Source: Odontomyia ornata
Taxonomy: Eukaryota > Arthropoda > Insecta > Diptera > Stratiomyidae
Length of the DNA stretch: 64,000 bases
Direction: 5' to 3'
Assembly: GCA_963969285.1 (NCBI GenBank)
Contig: OZ017738.1
Span: 36,757,499 to 36,821,498, forward strand
This document shows positions 62,805-64,000 of this stretch, piece after piece; within the stretch, counting starts at the first letter, position 1; each line of letters opens with the position of its first letter. Position numbers and translations under genes: made by a program. The notes under the pieces are model-generated. The model had not been told where the DNA came from, did no database searches, and was given only the letters and a program-made list of their open reading frames with translations.

Positions 62805-64000
62805 AGCACCAGTCGGAAAGGTAAATTTCTCGTATGTAGCGTAAGGTTTCGGAAAAAAAATTTGGCTTGCCTACTACTTAACTTCTTACTGCAATTTCGG
62901 TAGCACTACATGGGTTTTTAGTAACAAAAAGGATCTGCCGCCGTTTGTGTATGGAGACACCCCATAGAGGCGCAAATATTTTGCCAATTAAATTGAGTTA
63001 CACACGTATGGATCACATATTGAAAATCGGCGGGTAGTAAATTGTTATAAACATATTTATACTCGTTTCGCCCTTCTCACATTTGCTGTTTATACATTTC
63101 ATAGTGGCTACCACACAAAGGTGATAACTTGTCGGCTTTAATAGCTCAAATAGTTAATTTCAAAAGATTTCCATAAAAGTTTAATCAGCACCTGCATTGC
63201 CATTAATATATACATTTTCAATTTTTTTCTGAACTATGAGGGCCGTCATTTCGATTTTTATTGAAATCGGCTGCTAAGAATATTAAGCTGTAAATTTTTA
63301 ACTTTTTTATTTGTCATTCGATTTGCATAATTAAATTAAATTAACTTGCCTTAATAACTTATAATTTCAAGTTTCAAAGGAATCTGTTGAGAATCTTGGC
63401 TGCTAGAGGGCTACAGAAATAAACAAAATTGCTTGCCGCCCCCCTGTATGGGAAGACCCGCCTGTATGGAGAGACCCCCCTTAAATACCTTAAAATATTT
63501 TCTTGCACTGCAAATTTCAAGAGGCACCACTTTTGACCTACGTAGAAAATTTCCTCATTCTAGCTCATGTGGTTTGCGAGAAAACTTGTTATGACGCACG
63601 AACAAACGGGCGGACGGACGGACAGACAGACAAGTCGCGATTTTATAATTTTTTAGGGTATTGTTAAAAATATTTTACAATATCTCAAAAATGATCTGGT
63701 TTATAAGTTCTTTCAAGTAAAGTCATTTAAAACGTTTCAATGAAAAATATTCATTATTTCAGTTGGCACTAAAATAGCGAATTGCGCTTGCCTTCAGACC
63801 TTTGGGGGCCGCCATTTTGAATGCATGCATTTGATTTTGGATTATTTTAAATCTTTGTATGCTAGGACCTCACCAATCAATGTACTATCTCGTTCAAATA
63901 GGAGTTTCAGTCTAGACAGGGCAAAATAATTCAATTTTTAAAGAAAATGGCAGCTAAAAATATTAGGCTTTAAATTTTCGACTTTTATATTTTTCATTCA
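62803..64000 (-). repeat. Arm-like repeat R3, reverse copy of 22418-23608
   Basis: Reversed, it matches R1 closely along its whole length: the TTACGCTACATACGAGAAAT block, the GCTGCTAAAAATATTAAGC-type block, TCTCCCCATACAGG, ACGGACGGACAGACAG, the 31-nt hairpin at 63655-63685 and GCCGCCATTTTGAATGCATG. It starts immediately upstream of SAM exon 1, so it is the 5' arm of that element. It continues past the window edge. The similarity to R1 is much higher than to R2, so R1 and R3 are close relatives. Confidence 0.88.

Noticed and set aside
62594..62809. SAM ORF starting at 62809
   Set aside because: The codon there is GTG; animal genes start at ATG, and repeat homology to R1 runs through this point. 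The true start was not located.
51255..64000. Further Nmdar1 exon downstream of exon B
   Set aside because: Looked for a VIIIHSSDTDG-like coding block preceded by an acceptor; none was seen, so the next exon is probably outside the window.

Overview
The window is AT-rich animal DNA, almost certainly from an insect. Two canonical coding exons on the + strand (24558-24680 and 51033-51254) encode consecutive parts of the extracellular amino-terminal domain of the NMDA-type glutamate receptor subunit 1 (GluN1, Nmdar1). They have matching phase-0 splice sites and are separated by a 26,352-bp intron. No other convincing host exon was found, so nearly everything else lies in introns of, or upstream of, this gene. 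Nothing points to a prokaryote: there are GT-AG introns, poly-A-tailed retroposons, (TA)n microsatellites and eukaryotic transposons throughout. I cannot fix the order; the exons are insect-like, but the intron is far larger than expected for a compact fly gene.

1-24.5 kb (upstream intron or flank): repeated 5'-truncated copies of one non-LTR retrotransposon family (endonuclease/RT type annotated elsewhere as 'craniofacial development protein 2-like'), a Helitron helicase remnant, three R1-clade LINE fragments, a 3.0-kb hAT element nested in a LINE with a perfect 8-bp target duplication, mariner fragments, a broken pogo-like transposase, a (TA)n tract, and a 1.9-kb arm-like repeat carrying several AAAATGGCGGC motifs and a 31-nt hairpin.

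24.7-51.0 kb (large intron): an almost complete 5.4-kb Jockey-clade element with a 14-bp target duplication and one frameshift; a 2.5-kb piggyBac flanked by TTAA; a Ty3/gypsy (errantivirus-like) relic split by a CR1/Jockey-like LINE; a second gypsy integrase scrap; a Tigger/pogo element sitting inside a (TA)n microsatellite; mariner fragments; another LINE copy; and more copies of the hairpin repeat.

51.3-64.0 kb (downstream intron): a BEL/Pao polyprotein remnant cut at the hairpin of a fold-back repeat, a mariner with terminal inverted repeats (TIRs) and an in-frame internal deletion, a Tc1 element, a GC-rich stretch of unknown origin, and a two-gene DNA transposon on the - strand. That transposon encodes a SAM-domain protein (four exons, three tiny introns) whose stop codon lies 10 bp before the ATG of a C2H2 zinc-finger/Tnp2-like transposase. 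Its right arm (62.8-64.0 kb) is an inverted copy of the repeat at 22.4-23.6 kb. The two-gene element and its hairpin-bearing, YY1-motif-rich arm family are the best candidates for a little-described system here.
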